A DNA stretch of 64,000 nucleotides from Charina bottae (Eukaryota > Chordata > Lepidosauria > Squamata > Charinaidae): assembly GCA_023362775.1 (NCBI GenBank), contig JALMGJ010000001.1:63808001-63872000 (forward strand), read 5' to 3'. Below, piece after piece: positions 22,892-33,502 of the stretch (within the stretch, counting starts at the first letter, position 1; the number at the start of each line of letters is the position of its first letter). The notes below the pieces were generated by a model. The model did no database searches, was not told the origin of the DNA, and worked only from the letters and a program-made list of their open reading frames with translations. A program made the translations under genes and the position numbers.

Positions 22892-23798
22892 TTATTTATT
22901 TATTTATTACATTTATACACCACCCATCTCACTATAAAAGCGACTCTGGGCAGCTTACAAATAGAAAATCATAAGAACCATTATAAAAATACAAGAAATA
23001 CAAGAAATATAAGAAGGTAAAGGAGAAAAACTAAAAGGTGGAGAGTGCATCTTCAAGCCATCAACCACCTCCAGGGTTGCCTACCACTCTTGGATCTCCA
23101 AGCTAGTTGGCAGAGCCATGTCTTAACACTCTTCCGGAAGGCCAGAAGAGTGGGGGGCCAGCCTCACATCAGGGGGCAAGATGTTCCACAGGGCGGGGAC
23201 AACGGCAGAAAAGTCTCTCCTCCTCAACCCCACCAGTCAAAATTCTTTAGCCGATGGGGTCCATAACATGCCCTTCCTGATGGACCGGGTGGGACAGGTC
23301 GATGTAATTGGGGCGAGACGGTTCCTCAGGTAACCTGGGTCCATGCCATGAAGGACTTTAAAGGTGATAACCAACACCTTGAATTAGACCCGGAAGCATA
23401 CCGGCACCCAATGCAGCTCGCACAGCAGAGGTGTTAACATGCGCAGCCCTAGAGGTGCCCATAACGGCCTGCGCCGCTGCATTCTGCACCAGCTGCAGCT
23501 TCCAGATGCTTTTCAAGGGTAGCCCCACGTAGAGCACATTGCAGTAGTCCATACCAGGGCATGAGTGAGAGAAGGGCTTCCTGACCCAGGAAAGGGTGCA
23601 ACTGGCACACAACATGAAGTTGAGCAAAGGCCCTCCTAGTCACGTCTGCCACCTGCTCCTCAAGCAGGAGTCGCAAGTCCAGGAGGACCCCCAAATTGCG
23701 CACTGGGTCCGTCTGGGGCAGTGCAACCCCATCAAAGACTAAAGATGGTAAATCCTCATATACAGAGGAGCCCTGCACCCACAGTCACTCCGTCTTAC
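22892..23798 (-). mobile_element. Young CR1-type LINE inserted in an ancient CR1
   Basis: The minus strand encodes the second half of the CR1 RT region and C-terminus in several frames (ALPQTDPVRNLGVLLDLRLL, GMDYCNVLYVGLPLKSIWKL), with the 3' UTR near 22900-22960 and an ATTT-type tail at 22892. It is flanked by the 8-bp word CAAGATAT at 22884-22891 and 23799-23806. It is 5'-truncated at the codons for KTEWL. Confidence 0.85.
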
Positions 23799-24609
23799 CA
23801 AGATATGCTTCACTTACAGCACTCCCTTGGTCTATCAAACCATTCACTCTGTCATAAGAAGAGATAAGGCTAGTATGACATGACTTATTCTTGATAAATC
23901 CATGCTGACTCCTGGTAACAGTACCATTCTTTTCCTAACAGACATGTACTTGACAATCTGTTCAAGTATCTTTCAAAGTGTAGTTGTTAACCTAACTGGT
24001 CTGCAGTTTCCCAGATCCTCCCTCTTCTTTACAAGCATTGGAACTAAGATTTCTCTTCTTCACTCCTCCAGATCAGTTCTCCAGGAGTTTTCAAAGATTT
24101 TAGGTAATAGTTCTGAGAATGCTTCCACTGGCTCCTTCAACAACCTGGAATATATTCCATCTGGCCCTGGAGACATAGTTTATTTAAAGTGGCAAGGAGA
24201 GTTCCTAGAATCTTTTTCTTAGTTCTGAGCCATGTTCCCCCTCCTCTTTGCCTCAAGAACATTAAGAGTGGCTCTCTCCCTCTCCTTGAGAGAAGACATA
24301 TCCAAAGAGTGTTAACCAGTTCCACCTCCTTCCTATTTCCTGTTATTACTTCCCATTTTTCCTGCACAATAGACCAACACCCTCCTTGACTTTACTTTTA
24401 TTTTGGATATACTCCCCCCAAAATTGTTATTATATTTTGCATTCCTCACCAGCCTCATCTCATTTTAACCTTTAGCCTTCTTTCCTCTTTCCCTACTGGC
24501 TCAAGTTACCAGTCTGTATTCCCTCTTAATTATTAGCCTCTAACTGCCATTTCCTATACATTTCTTTTCAGTTTTTCAGCTTTTTATTCATCCACACAGG
24601 CCTCTTAAG

Positions 24610-24632
24610 GTTTTTTACCCCCCCCCCCCCCA
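24610..24632. repeat. C homopolymer run
   Basis: An almost pure cytosine tract in intron 1. Such runs are prone to length error in assembly as well as to real slippage. Confidence 0.9.
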
Positions 24633-25339
24633 TTTTTCCTTTTTTTGTGAATTGTTTGTGCCTGTGCTTTCAGTACCACATTTTTCAAGATGCTCTCTCT
24701 TGGGCTTGTTTATCTTTTAGGATTTCGAGGCATTGTATGTGGAATGTACAATGTTAAAATCTGTTTTCCTAAAAACCAAAATACATTTATATACTGAGAG
24801 AGAGAAGGGTTATATCAAGGCTACAACATGAAAGTTAAAAGATCTACTAGGGAAGGTAATTCCTTTAGTGATATCCCCAAACTGACTCTGCTATAAGATA
24901 CTGACTTTGTGCAATTTGTTTGATCAAAAATTGTCAGGAAAGGCTTGGGTTTTACATGGCAATTATCCCATTTCCTTAGGGAGGCTCTCCTTAGATCAAG
25001 AACAACTGATCTGCTTCAAATGGGTTTAGATTCTTAAGGAAAACAAAACCGGCATTCGGCAGCTGGCCAAAATCAGAAGCAAGGAGTTATTTTCTCAGTT
25101 TTGCTGCTGTAATCTCATGAGTATATGCAAAGTCAGACTTATAGATTTGTGATACAGCAGACATCACTCAGCCACCATTTCAACTAGTATACTGTACAAC
25201 ATTCTGCTGTCAAAAAGAATTGCCACATGTTACACTGTTACATTGTCCTGGTTACATACCACAGAAGTGTAAAATGAATCTACTGAAAATAAATACCTAC
25301 ATGAATGACCACTAAATATCCTTTAAATATTTAAATATC

Positions 25340-26640
25340 CTAACGACCACGGTATCCTTCTGGGACTCAGGGAGTTGGGGATGGGCGGCGTTTTACGCTG
25401 GTTCGCCTCCTTCCTCCGGGACCGCTCCCAATCGGTGGTAATAGGAGAGGAGAGATCTGACCCTCGGCCCCTCTTGTGTGGGGTGCTGCAGGGTTCGGTT
25501 CTCTCTCCTCTCCTATTTAACATCTACATGCAGCCACTGGGCAAGATCATCCATCACCACGGGTTGAGGTATCACCAGTACGCTGATGATACCCAGTTGT
25601 ACATCTCCGTCCCGGGTGAAGTAAGTGTTGCAGTCGACACCCTATCTCAGTGCCTGGGGGCTGTAGGGGCCTGGATGGGGCACAATAGGCTTCAGCTGAA
25701 CCCTGGTAAGACGGAGTGGCTGTGGATTGATGGCCTCTCGATTTCCAGGAAGTTGTCATCTTTAACTCTGGATGGGGTGGCACTGCCCCGTTCAGATTCA
25801 GTGCGAAACTTGGGGGTCCTCCTGGACTCACAACTCCTGCTCGAGGAGCAGGTGGCAGTCGTGGCCAGGAGGGCCTTTGCACAGCTTCGGGTCATGCGCC
25901 AGTTGCGCCCCTTCCTGGATCAGGAGGCCCTCCGAACAGTCACTCATGCCCTTGTCATCTCCCATATAGATTATTGCAACGCGCTCTACATGGGGCTACC
26001 CTTGAAGAGTATCCGGAAGCTTCAGCTGGTCCAGAATGCGGCTGCATGGGTAGTTCTGGGTGCTATAAGATCAGCACATGTAATACCGCTACTCCGTGAG
26101 CTGCATTGGGTACCAGTTTGCTTCCGGATCCAATTCAAGGTGTTGGTTATCACCTTTAAAGCCCTACATGGCATGGGACCAGGGTATCTGAGGGACCGTC
26201 TCATCCCAATCACATCTACCCGCCCCACCCGATCATGCAGGGAGGGCATGCTTCGGATCCCATCACTAAAAGAATTCCATCTAGCGGGGTCCAGGAGGCG
26301 TGCCTTCTCTGCGATAGCACCCATCCTGTGGAATATCTTGCCCCTGAGGCAAGACGGGCACCCTCGCTCCTGGCCTTTAGGAAGTCGTTAAAGACCTGGT
26401 TCTGCCGCCTCGCCTGGAACGAAGGACATAATAGTTCCTCCTGGGGGTGGTTAGCGTAATAATATCCTCCTTTTAAGAACATACCATCTTTTGGATTTTT
26501 ATTTTTTATTTTTATAGTAGTTTTTAAATGTATAGGTTTTTAACTTTTATATTGTGTTTGTAAACCACCCAGAGTCTACCATGGTTGAGATGGGCGGGGA
26601 TAAATCCAAATAATAAATAAAAAAATAAAAAAATAAATGA
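25340..26640 (+). mobile_element. CR1-type LINE, 3' half
   Basis: Starts within the RT palm (DHGILLGLRELGMGGVLRWF-like), then CGVLQGSVLSPLLFNIYMQP and YHQYADDTQLYISVPGEV with the YADD motif. The main frame runs 25375-26391. Near 26340 a frameshift moves the C-terminus into another frame, which ends WGWLA at about 26459. The 3' UTR has CACCCAGAGTCTACCATGG and an AAATAAA tail. It is 5'-truncated and non-functional. Confidence 0.92.
25375..26459 (+). pseudogene. CR1 reverse transcriptase fragment
   Basis: This is the C-terminal part of the CR1 ORF2 polyprotein. Visible parts are the YADD catalytic motif (near residue 66), GKTEWLWIDG, the GVLLDSQLLLEEQVAVVARR block and the conserved C-terminal LHWVPVCFRIQFKVLVITFK region. 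The frame shifts at about 26340. The fingers and the endonuclease are missing because of 5' truncation. Confidence 0.88.
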
Positions 26641-28470
26641 CAATTCAAATGAATAATATAGTATGGGTTTCCAATAAACAGCAATAATCAGTCAAGATGA
26701 ATGGCTACCATATGTTCTACTACAAATCAGTATTCATACTATATCTTTTAAAATCTCTAATGATTTTTTTACCATTATACAAGCAAGCATATTTATGTCT
26801 GCATTATTCCTCTATAGAGACCAACTAATGCACCATGCAGAATGATACGGGAGAATGAAAATTCAGTTCAATTCTAATTCTTTATTCATCACATATTTTT
26901 AAAATTCAACTCACATACATAGGTCCCAGCATGTAACTAATATTAACTTTTCCAGAAAATTTTCCACAAGTTTTTTATATCTAAAAATTCATTATTCAGC
27001 AATACTAGCACTCAGATATGTTACTGGCCAAAGTAGGTTACACTATTGCAAGATTTTAATTAGTTCTCCACAGACTACATTAAGGAAAATAAATATGTAA
27101 CAAATACACCTTCCTTGGATAAGCTACAATAAGTATATGAATAGTTTCAAGTTGTAAAATAAAATATATGCTACTGAACTGTCAATACTCTACAAATATT
27201 CTAAATGAAGCTTTGAAATAGTTTAAATATTTAAACTACCTGTCTCTTAGCAAATTGTTTCCAAGTACAATATTTCAACCCCAATACAAGCAAAAGACAA
27301 TTCTGCCCAATTTTAACTCTTAGAATCAAGCAGCCTGCAAATTCATAACTGGAATAAAGTTCCAGTTGATATAAAATGCTCTCCTTTCAATGCAGAATCC
27401 CACTGGCTAAATTCAGCATTCTCTAAAGAACATAAAAAGGAAAAGGTAGGCCATGTTGGTCATGGGACAAAATCCATATTAGAGCAAAACCCTTATTAAG
27501 TCAACTCAAGATCACAAAATAAAGGCATATTTGGAAAGTCACTATCCTCCATTATATTAAGTCCATAACATGCACGTCCATTCTATTTTCTCCGTTTTTA
27601 CCAAACCCTGTGCCAATGCACTATTTAATGTAAATATAATTGGATGCCCTGCCTTGTTCCTTAGGTCAATCTACATCAACCTGGTATACCCAGATACGTT
27701 GGGACTACTAATTACTCTCGGCCAGCAGAGTCTGGCTTAGCATTCTGGAACTGCCGTTCCAACACACCTGGAAAGCACCGGTTGGGGGAAAACAACCCTA
27801 ACTGCACGCTTCGCAATCTTCCTCATTTTGCCATATTCTTGGGACTACAAAAATACAATATGAAACATTTGTAGAAGGCCTCATACAAGACTGGCGAGGT
27901 GCATGTCATAGATATGTCATAAATCGTGATTTCTTGTCATAACACAAACAGGATTTCTTTCCACATTTAAACTATATGTTACTTGTTACAGAAAACTGCA
28001 GATTAGAAAAGCTCAGTTGCATGGCTTTCCCATGCATCTATGAAAAAAAGTCATATTTTGAGCAGAACTCACTTGGCATTTTACCAACCCCAATTATTAC
28101 CTTTTAGCATGATTTATAATCAATTATAATGATTCAGTTCAGTAATATTTATAATGGTATGTCTATTACGTTCCAGCTCTATTTTTTAAAGAGAACAGAA
28201 ACTGAGTTAATGTTTACAAGACACTCCTTTACAAACAACTTGTATAATATACTACAAACAATTGGGACTAATTATAGCACAAACTTCAGAATGATAAAAA
28301 AGATGATACCATCATCCCGTATTTTAAGCAGAAGTTCTAAATAGATTCCTCAATACGCAGAGAACATGCTCAGGTAAAACAAACCTGCAAGCATCTCAAC
28401 AGATTACACAGCCTTAAAGTATAAACATACCACAATAATGTTATCAGGATTTAAATCAGAGATACATTCA
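26641..28470. other. Intron 1 sequence with one degraded inverted repeat
   Basis: This is mostly unique A+T-rich sequence. At about 27675-27815 a diverged inverted repeat pairs ACCTGGTATACCCAGATACG with the complement of CACACCTGGAAAGCACCGG. It resembles a common sauropsid element whose ends read like CACCAGGTTGGGGAA. No gene is visible. Confidence 0.5.
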
Positions 28471-28473
28471 TTC

Positions 28474-28715
28474 GTTTGTTTGTTAAATTTATATCACCGC
28501 CCATCTCCCCCAATTGGGGGACTCTGGGCAGTTTACAATAAAAGCAAAGTTAAAAATATAAATATAAAATTAAAATATCAAGAATAGAATAGAATAGAAT
28601 AGAATAGAATAGAATAGAATAGAATAGAATAAATATAAAATCCAAGGGCAATAGATCTTAATAATAGGGAGGGCGTTATGGCACCAGCCACCCCCAAGAG
28701 GAACTGTTGGCGTTC
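28474..28715 (-). mobile_element. CR1-type LINE 3' UTR with AATAG microsatellite
   Basis: The minus strand carries the CR1 terminal block (complement of TATCACCGCCCATCTCCCCC and GACTCTGGGCAGTTTACAAT) and, further right, the region just after the stop codon (complement of GGCACCAGCCACCCCCAAGA). Between them is a run of about nine GAATA units. The coding region is absent. Confidence 0.88.
28583..28630. repeat. AATAG pentanucleotide microsatellite
   Basis: About nine nearly perfect GAATA units lie inside a CR1 3' UTR. Expansion of AATAG arrays from CR1 3' ends has been described in snake genomes, so this supports a snake or snake-like source. That link is from general knowledge. Confidence 0.9.
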
Positions 28716-28745
28716 TTAATCATTACAATAAACTCTACAAAGAGA

Positions 28746-28981
28746 GTAATAGAGAGCCAGTTTGGTGTAATGGTTAAAGGCACCAGGATAGAAATCAGGA
28801 GACCGTGAGTTCCAGTCCCGCCTTAGGCACAAAGCCAACTGGGTAACCTTGGGCCAGTCACTCTCTTTCAGCCCTAGGAAGGAAGCAATGGCAAACCACT
28901 TCTGAAATCTTGGCAAGAAAGCTGCAGGGACTTGTCCAGGCAGTCGCCAGGAGTCAACACTGACTTGAAGGCACCTCCACA
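28746..28981 (+). mobile_element. tRNA-derived SINE with RTE-like 3' end
   Basis: The head (GCCAGTTTGGTGTAATGGTT, then GTGAGTTCCAGTCCCGCC) is shared with the SINEs that have CR1 tails. The 3' half differs: GGCAAACCACTTCTGAAA, then GAGTCAACACTGACTTGAAGG. It is flanked by CTACAAAGAGA at 28735-28745 and 28982-28992. The end resembles the AGTCGGACACGACTTGA type tail recognised by BovB machinery. Confidence 0.85.
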
Positions 28982-29234
28982 CTACAAAGAGATGGACCCC
29001 ATATTTTAAATGTTTTACCATTACCACTTTTTTAATGCATGGGCGGAAAAACAACACCATCTTGCAACAAATGGAAGTTTCCAAGTGCCCATTAGGAAAC
29101 ACAATCTACAGTATTTTGTAAAACCACCAGTGCTGATGAAACTTAAACTGATGTCCTACTGACTTTTTACAGTGATTACCAAATCAAAGCTACTCAGCTT
29201 TTAGTACTGTGCCAATTCTGTAGATCATGTAATG

Positions 29235-29755
29235 CAGGGGTCGGCAACCTGTGGGCTGTGGGCTGTTAGGAAGTGGGCTGCAGGGTGAGCCGGAGCAGCT
29301 GATTGGTGGGGGCCTGGAAGGGGAAACACCTCCACCTATCAGTGCGCGGCAAAGAAGGGTGGAGGTGGGCCGAGGAGTGTGAGGCCCAATTGGCCCCAGC
29401 TCGCAAACCGTGTGTGAGTGTGAGTGTGAGTGTGAGAGAGAGAGAGAGAGATCGAGTCCTGCTGAGGGGGGAGGGAAGGGCGGTGCTGAGGAATTGAGAA
29501 GCAGCCCGGGGAGAATCTGCCCCCTGCAAACCCCGCCCCCAGTCCACACAATTGGCTGCCGCCTGCAAACCCCACCCACCGGCCCACGCGATTGGCTGCT
29601 GCCTGCAAACCCCACCCACCGGCCCACGCAATTGGCTGCTGCCTGCAAACCCTACCCACGCGATTGGCTGCCACCTGCAAACCCCACCCCCGGGTCCTTG
29701 GAAAAAAAATTCCCACGGAACTGGTCCCTGGTGCCAAAAAGGTTGGGGACCCCTG
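29235..29755. mobile_element. hAT-type non-autonomous element with internal tandem repeats
   Basis: Inverted ends CAGGGGTCGGCAACC and GGTTGGGGACCCCTG are flanked by an exact 8-bp duplication ATGTAATG at 29227-29234 and 29756-29763. The interior has a GTGTGA/GA microsatellite (29412-29451) and about four copies of a 27-39 bp unit around GATTGGCTGCTGCCTGCAAA (29524-29690). No transposase frame is recognisable. The long open frames in this element are a by-product of the repeats. Confidence 0.9.
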
Positions 29756-29769
29756 ATGTAATGCATACC

Positions 29770-30800
29770 CACAAACTCTCACTATATGCATACATTATAT
29801 ATGCCTTCATATAAAATGCATGATAGCAAATGTAAGTTATGCACATCATAATGGAAATAACCTATTATAATACAGCAATAAAATTATTCAAAATAATGTT
29901 TCAATTCATGAAATGCAACAGTATCTGTATTAGTTTCATATATCAAAGTCTTACAGAGTGAAGTCTGTACTTGATATTTAAATATTTAAGTGCTCAGTCT
30001 GAACTATCACAAGGCAAGCACATCTATTTTAGTATTTAATATCCAATTCACATTTTCTTTCTTTTATTAAAATTACTTCAACTTTCAGTTAAAATGTGTG
30101 CTGGAATTTGGAGGTAGAATCTCAAATTTAGGCCTATAATTGTATAGAATTGTGGTTTGTCTTGCAATACACAAGCTATAAACCACGAAGGAATAAATAA
30201 ATAAATAAATGTGCAGGAATATATAATAAACAGTTGTATGAGCTTGTGGGAGATTAATGGATTATCTGAACATGAATTCTAGCAACAAATTTAGCACAGT
30301 GCTTCAGTTTTAAAGAGAAATAAGCTTTTTGGTGTGTGCGTGTGTGTTTTTAAAGCAAACAGAAGCAGCAGCACAGCAGGATCAGGAAGAAAACCGTAAA
30401 CCCAAGAGCTCTAAAGCAGAATGGAGAAAAAGAACAGCTTGAACTCTGAACAAACTTTTGCAGACTTTGCTCTATATACCATACCATTCGAGTAAGATTG
30501 TCTTCCAAAGGTAAAACTTTAACAGTGGATCCGTAAGTTTGCTCTATATAAGCCCAGTATCTATCCAGTGTGTCTCCAGTTCCTCTTTTCTCCCCAACCC
30601 ACCTGAATAACCACTTGTATAAGCATCCACCTGTATAACTATCAAAAGCAGTTTGCTGGAAATGCTGATACTTTAGACGGGACCAAATGAGCGCTCAATC
30701 ACCACCACAGAAAGTGCAAGGTTCTCAAAACAGGAGAAAACAATGAAGTGTCTAGGCGAGACCCATCCGACAAAATGTTGAAAGGAAAAGCTGTCCCTCT
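29770..30800. other. Intron 1 near exon 1, no gene recognised
   Basis: Sequence composition changes here from A+T-rich to GC-rich toward exon 1. I saw only an AAATAAAT run at 30191-30210 and a TG/GT run near 30336. No other exon is evident. Confidence 0.5.
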
Positions 30801-31025
30801 TTCTTGAGGGAAAAGGAGAGTAAAAGGTGGGAAAGCGCGTGGAGAAGTTTCCCTCCAAGAGTGAAAGCGGTATGGAGGAGAGAAGGCGCCAAACAGGGAG
30901 GTTACCGGGCTCTACCAGGAAGCAGCCGCCCACCCGAGAAAGGCCCGAGGAAGCCGCCCTCCTACCACAGCACCTGTAGCCCCAGGCCAAGCGCGCTGCG
31001 ACGCCTCTCGCACCAGGCGAATTAC

Positions 31026-31176
31026 CTTTGAGCTGGGGCAGCGGGAAGAGCTCCACCTGGCTGCTCTGGCTGCGGAACTGCGAGGAGCTCTGCGACCGCT
31101 TCTGCTTCTGAGCCTTGCGCACCGACCTCCGGGTGAAGCCATCCACTTTTTCCGCGGCGGTGATCGCCGTCGACAT
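31026..31176 (-). CDS. PPP2R5A: PPP2R5A coding exon 1 (N-terminus of B56-alpha)
   Basis: ATG at 31176-31174 in a good context (CCGCCATGT) opens 50 codons plus one base: [20 protein letters not shown], then [20 protein letters not shown], then [10 protein letters not shown]. The donor AAAG|GTAATT ends the exon in phase 1, matching exon 2. [25 protein letters not shown] and LPQLK are hallmarks of the B56-alpha N-terminus, a basic, flexible region. The stretch before EKVDGF is shorter than in the human protein as I remember it. The frame stays open upstream but has no ATG, so 31176 is the supported start. Confidence 0.96.
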
Positions 31177-31225
31177 GGCGGGGCTCGCAGGAGACACAGG
31201 CGGGTCCGTTTCTCCCTTGAAGCAT
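31026..31225 (-). promoter_or_regulatory. Out-of-frame upstream ATG overlapping the PPP2R5A start
   Basis: An ATG at 31225-31223, 49 bases before the main ATG and in a different frame, opens a reading frame that crosses the main start and all of exon 1. After splicing it ends at a TGA at 12673-12671 in exon 2, about 71 codons in all. Its context (TTTATGC) is weak. If the mRNA leader includes it, it could lower translation of the main frame. Whether it is transcribed is unknown. Confidence 0.5.
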
Positions 31226-31870
31226 AAAATCCACCCCGGGAACTGAAGGCAAAGCAAAGCAAGCGGCGACGCGCTGGGTCGCCCCTAATGGAACATCTCC
31301 CCAGGAAAGGAAAGGAGACGCTTAAGCTGGTGCCCGAGAGGCGTACGGGGTCCAAACTCGGAGATTCCTGGGTAAGGCGGATGAATCCCAGCACCTCCAA
31401 GGGACGGACTTCCGATTCGACGGGAGGCTCTTAATCCGATGGTCTCGCGAAGGGCGGCTCCAAACCCGATGCTCTCCAAGAAAAGAGACGGGGCAGAAGA
31501 TACCCCGCTGCGTCAGACTCCCCAGTCCGCGGAGCCACCGAGCAACTACAAGAATCAGAGGACACTTTCTTCTCCCCCCGCAGTTCCACCGCCTCCCCTT
31601 CGCTGCCCGCCCGCAAGCAGCAAACTTTAGCAGCGGTGCGCGCCGACACGGCGCTGGGGCTCCCTCAGCTGTCGCCTGAGCCGCCCTGCCAGGAGCTCGC
31701 GGGCATGAGCCGGAGCTTAACAAAGAGCTGGGGGAGAAGCCAGAGAGAGGCCGGGTGGTGCAGACCCTCAGCCCCCATCGGGAGCTCCCTCAGACTCCCC
31801 GGCCAACATCCCGTCGCGCTGCTTTCCTCCTCCTCGGGAGACGCCGCTTCCTCTTTCCTGGAGCTCCGTC

Positions 31871-31900
31871 GGCGCGGCGCGGCGCGGCGCGGCGCGGCGC
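31871..31900. repeat. (GGCGC)6 tandem repeat in promoter region
   Basis: Six perfect GGCGC units lie about 700 bases upstream of the PPP2R5A start codon within the CpG-rich region. This is a methylation-dense, slippage-prone motif. Confidence 0.95.
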
Positions 31901-32332
31901 AACGTAACCGCGAACTGGGCGAAACTCCCACTCCAGAACCAACGGGCAACCTGCTAGAAACGCTCGAGCAACAAGGACAGGAAGAGTTCCGACTCCGGAG
32001 CGGAGGCGGGGCCAGAGGCAGCGCCAGAACTGGGGAAAGGGGTGGGGATTAACAAGGGGGAAAAGGAAGCGGTTGGAACAACCGTTAAAGGAGGCCGGGC
32101 GAAGGATGATTGACAAGAGCAGACAACCAATTGAGAAACGCAGGGTCTCCGAATTCCCGTAGAAGGTGGAACAACAGAAGGCAGCCGGCTTTACAGGAGA
32201 CTAAGCGAGTGACAGCAGAACGGCCCAACGTGAGAAGACCGAGGGTGGGTGTCGCAAGAGGAAAGCGATTGGGTCTTGAAGCAGCGGGGGGCGGGAAGAG
32301 TGGGCTGCCAATTCGGAATTTGGAGAAGCTGC

Positions 32333-32348
32333 GGGGGGGGGGGGGGGG
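32333..32348. repeat. Guanine homopolymer run
   Basis: About 16 consecutive guanines in the upstream edge of the PPP2R5A promoter region. It could form a quadruplex, and its length may be imprecise in the assembly. Confidence 0.9.
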
Positions 32349-32627
32349 AGAGGGAGGTTGTTTTCAGTGGCTTTTGGAAAGGAGCCGCTTTGGTGGGATT
32401 CCTTTGCGATTGTTGAGCATGTTGTAGAATGCTCTGTACTCCGAATCTTCCCTTGTTTCGCAATGAGCCCTTTCCGGCTATGTATTGGCTGCCTCCAGCC
32501 ATTATATGTCCACGTTTCAGCCTCGTTATATGTCCTCGTTATATATCCAGTCCACGTTTCAGCCTCGCCTGTTCTGCGAGTTTAGTCGGTGCGCTGAGTT
32601 TAGGGTTCAGGAAGTTAGAATTTACAC

Positions 32628-32721
32628 CAGTGTTCTTCAATCTTAGAGCCTTTAAGCTGTGTGGACTTCAACTCCCAGAATTCCCCAGCCAGCTTAAAGG
32701 CTCTGAGATTGAGAAACACTG
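32628..32721. mobile_element. hAT MITE, family 1
   Basis: CAGTGTTCTTCAATC and GATTGAGAAACACTG inverted ends enclose the ACTTCAACTCCCAGAATTCC core. The left 8-bp flank is ATTTACAC (32620-32627). The right flank reads ATT before a Penelope-like element interrupts it; across that element it continues TAGAC, giving ATTTAGAC, one mismatch from the left. This shows the MITE was present before the Penelope-like element arrived. Confidence 0.9.
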
Positions 32722-32724
32722 ATT

Positions 32725-33502
32725 GAACATATTATTTGTAGTTCAGGGTTGAATTGTGGAGTCCTTGGTGCTCTCTGAGGGGGCGTGGTGGCTCAGTGGG
32801 TAAGACACCAGGCTTGTTGATCGGAAGATTGCAAGTTTGGAGCTTCGAATCCCTAGCCCTGCGTGCGGAGTGAGCTCCCGCACTAGCTCCAGCTCTTGCC
32901 AACCTAGCAATTCGAAAGCATGCAAATGCAAGTAGATTAATAGGTACCACTTTGGGTAGGTAACAGCGTTCCGCGCGTGTCATGCGGCCACATGACCGTG
33001 GAAGCGTCTTCGGACAACGCTGGCTCTTTGGCTAACAAACGGAGATGAGCACTGGCCCCTAGAGTCGGACACGGCTGCACAAATGTGCGGGAGGTACCTT
33101 TACCTTTACTGGTGCTCTCTGAACCTTGTTGCAGAGGTTTTATTACCAGACTAGGCAACACCTTCAGTGCGAAAAGGGGAGTGGGACTTGCTCTCTGTTT
33201 AAATACCATGGCTTGGCCTGCTTGTGTTGGTGGGGGTGTTGATCACTCCTTGGGAGTTCCTTAATTGGGCTGTTGTTTGCTACTTGGTTGATTGACTGAG
33301 TTAATAGTTCCTTGATTGGGGTATATTGTGTTGTTTGATTGTTCCTCTAGTGCTAATCCTGGTGTTAATCTTTGCATATCTGGGTGTTGATTGCTGGCAA
33401 GGAGGTGTTCTGGTCTTCTGGCTTTTCTATTGTCTCTTATGAATGGTATGTAAATGTTGTTTACCTCTATGTGTCTGTTGATGGCTGCTTTGTCTGAGTG
33501 CC
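32725..33502 (-). mobile_element. Penelope-like element, second copy, split by a SINE
   Basis: The sequence closely matches the Penelope-like copy at 230-982, starting with the end block (TTTGTAGTTCAGGGTTGAAT) and reaching into the ORF up to the codons for LAxxSDKAAINRHIEVNN. It is flanked by an exact 10-bp duplication AACACTGATT at 32715-32724 and 33503-33512. Unlike the first copy it lacks the inverted right-hand end and the GIY-YIG codons. The SINE at 32779-33109 lies inside. Confidence 0.88.
32779..33109 (+). mobile_element. tRNA-derived SINE with BovB-like tail (Sauria-type)
   Basis: The tRNA-like head has GTGGCTCAGTGGGTAAGAC (A box) and GGAGCTTCGAATCCC (B box). The body is ACTAGCTCCAGCTCTTGCC and the end is CCTAGAGTCGGACACGGCTG plus a CCTTTA tail. 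It is flanked by an exact 13-bp duplication TGGTGCTCTCTGA at 32766-32778 and 33110-33122. The BovB-like AGAGTCGGACACGACTG end suggests mobilisation by BovB. Other copies are at 41126-41440, 42503-42830 and 62917-63244. Confidence 0.92.

Larger units (their letters stand above)
22080..24720 (-). mobile_element. Ancient CR1-like LINE, interrupted by a young CR1
   Basis: From about 23807 to 24720 the minus strand encodes decayed LINE reverse transcriptase: GPDGIYSRLLKEPVEAFSEL, LPKIFENSWRT, KKREDLGNCRPVRLTT and KILEQIVK. These are the words of the CR1 type found in birds, crocodiles and turtles. Left of the young insertion (22892-23798) the fossil continues at about 22080-22884 with the later ORF region. 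A roughly 32-bp local duplication lies at about 22558-22615. Many stops are present. Confidence 0.7.
30810..32325 (-). promoter_or_regulatory. PPP2R5A: CpG-rich promoter region of PPP2R5A
   Basis: CpG density and GC content rise sharply across this stretch compared with both sides, and it spans coding exon 1. Such islands are the usual promoters of broadly expressed genes like PPP2R5A. I could not place a TATA box or a single start site. Transcription should start somewhere right of 31176 and run leftward. A GGCGC tandem (31871-31900) and a guanine run (32333-32348) lie in the upstream half. Confidence 0.8.

Noticed and set aside
29190..29814. Open frames of 130-168 codons on both strands
   Set aside because: They fall entirely within a hAT element with a microsatellite and tandem units, in several frames at once, with no recognisable domain.
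31177..31257. In-frame N-terminal extension of PPP2R5A exon 1
   Set aside because: The frame is open upstream of the ATG at 31176 but holds no ATG, and the family's conserved N-terminus starts close to this ATG.
31436..32116. Long open frames on both strands in the CpG-rich region
   Set aside because: GC-rich sequence lacks stops; the frames overlap in all phases, with no domain or splice pattern.
32779..32860. tRNA gene
   Set aside because: The A and B boxes belong to a SINE head; the sequence does not fold into a proper tRNA and continues into the SINE body.
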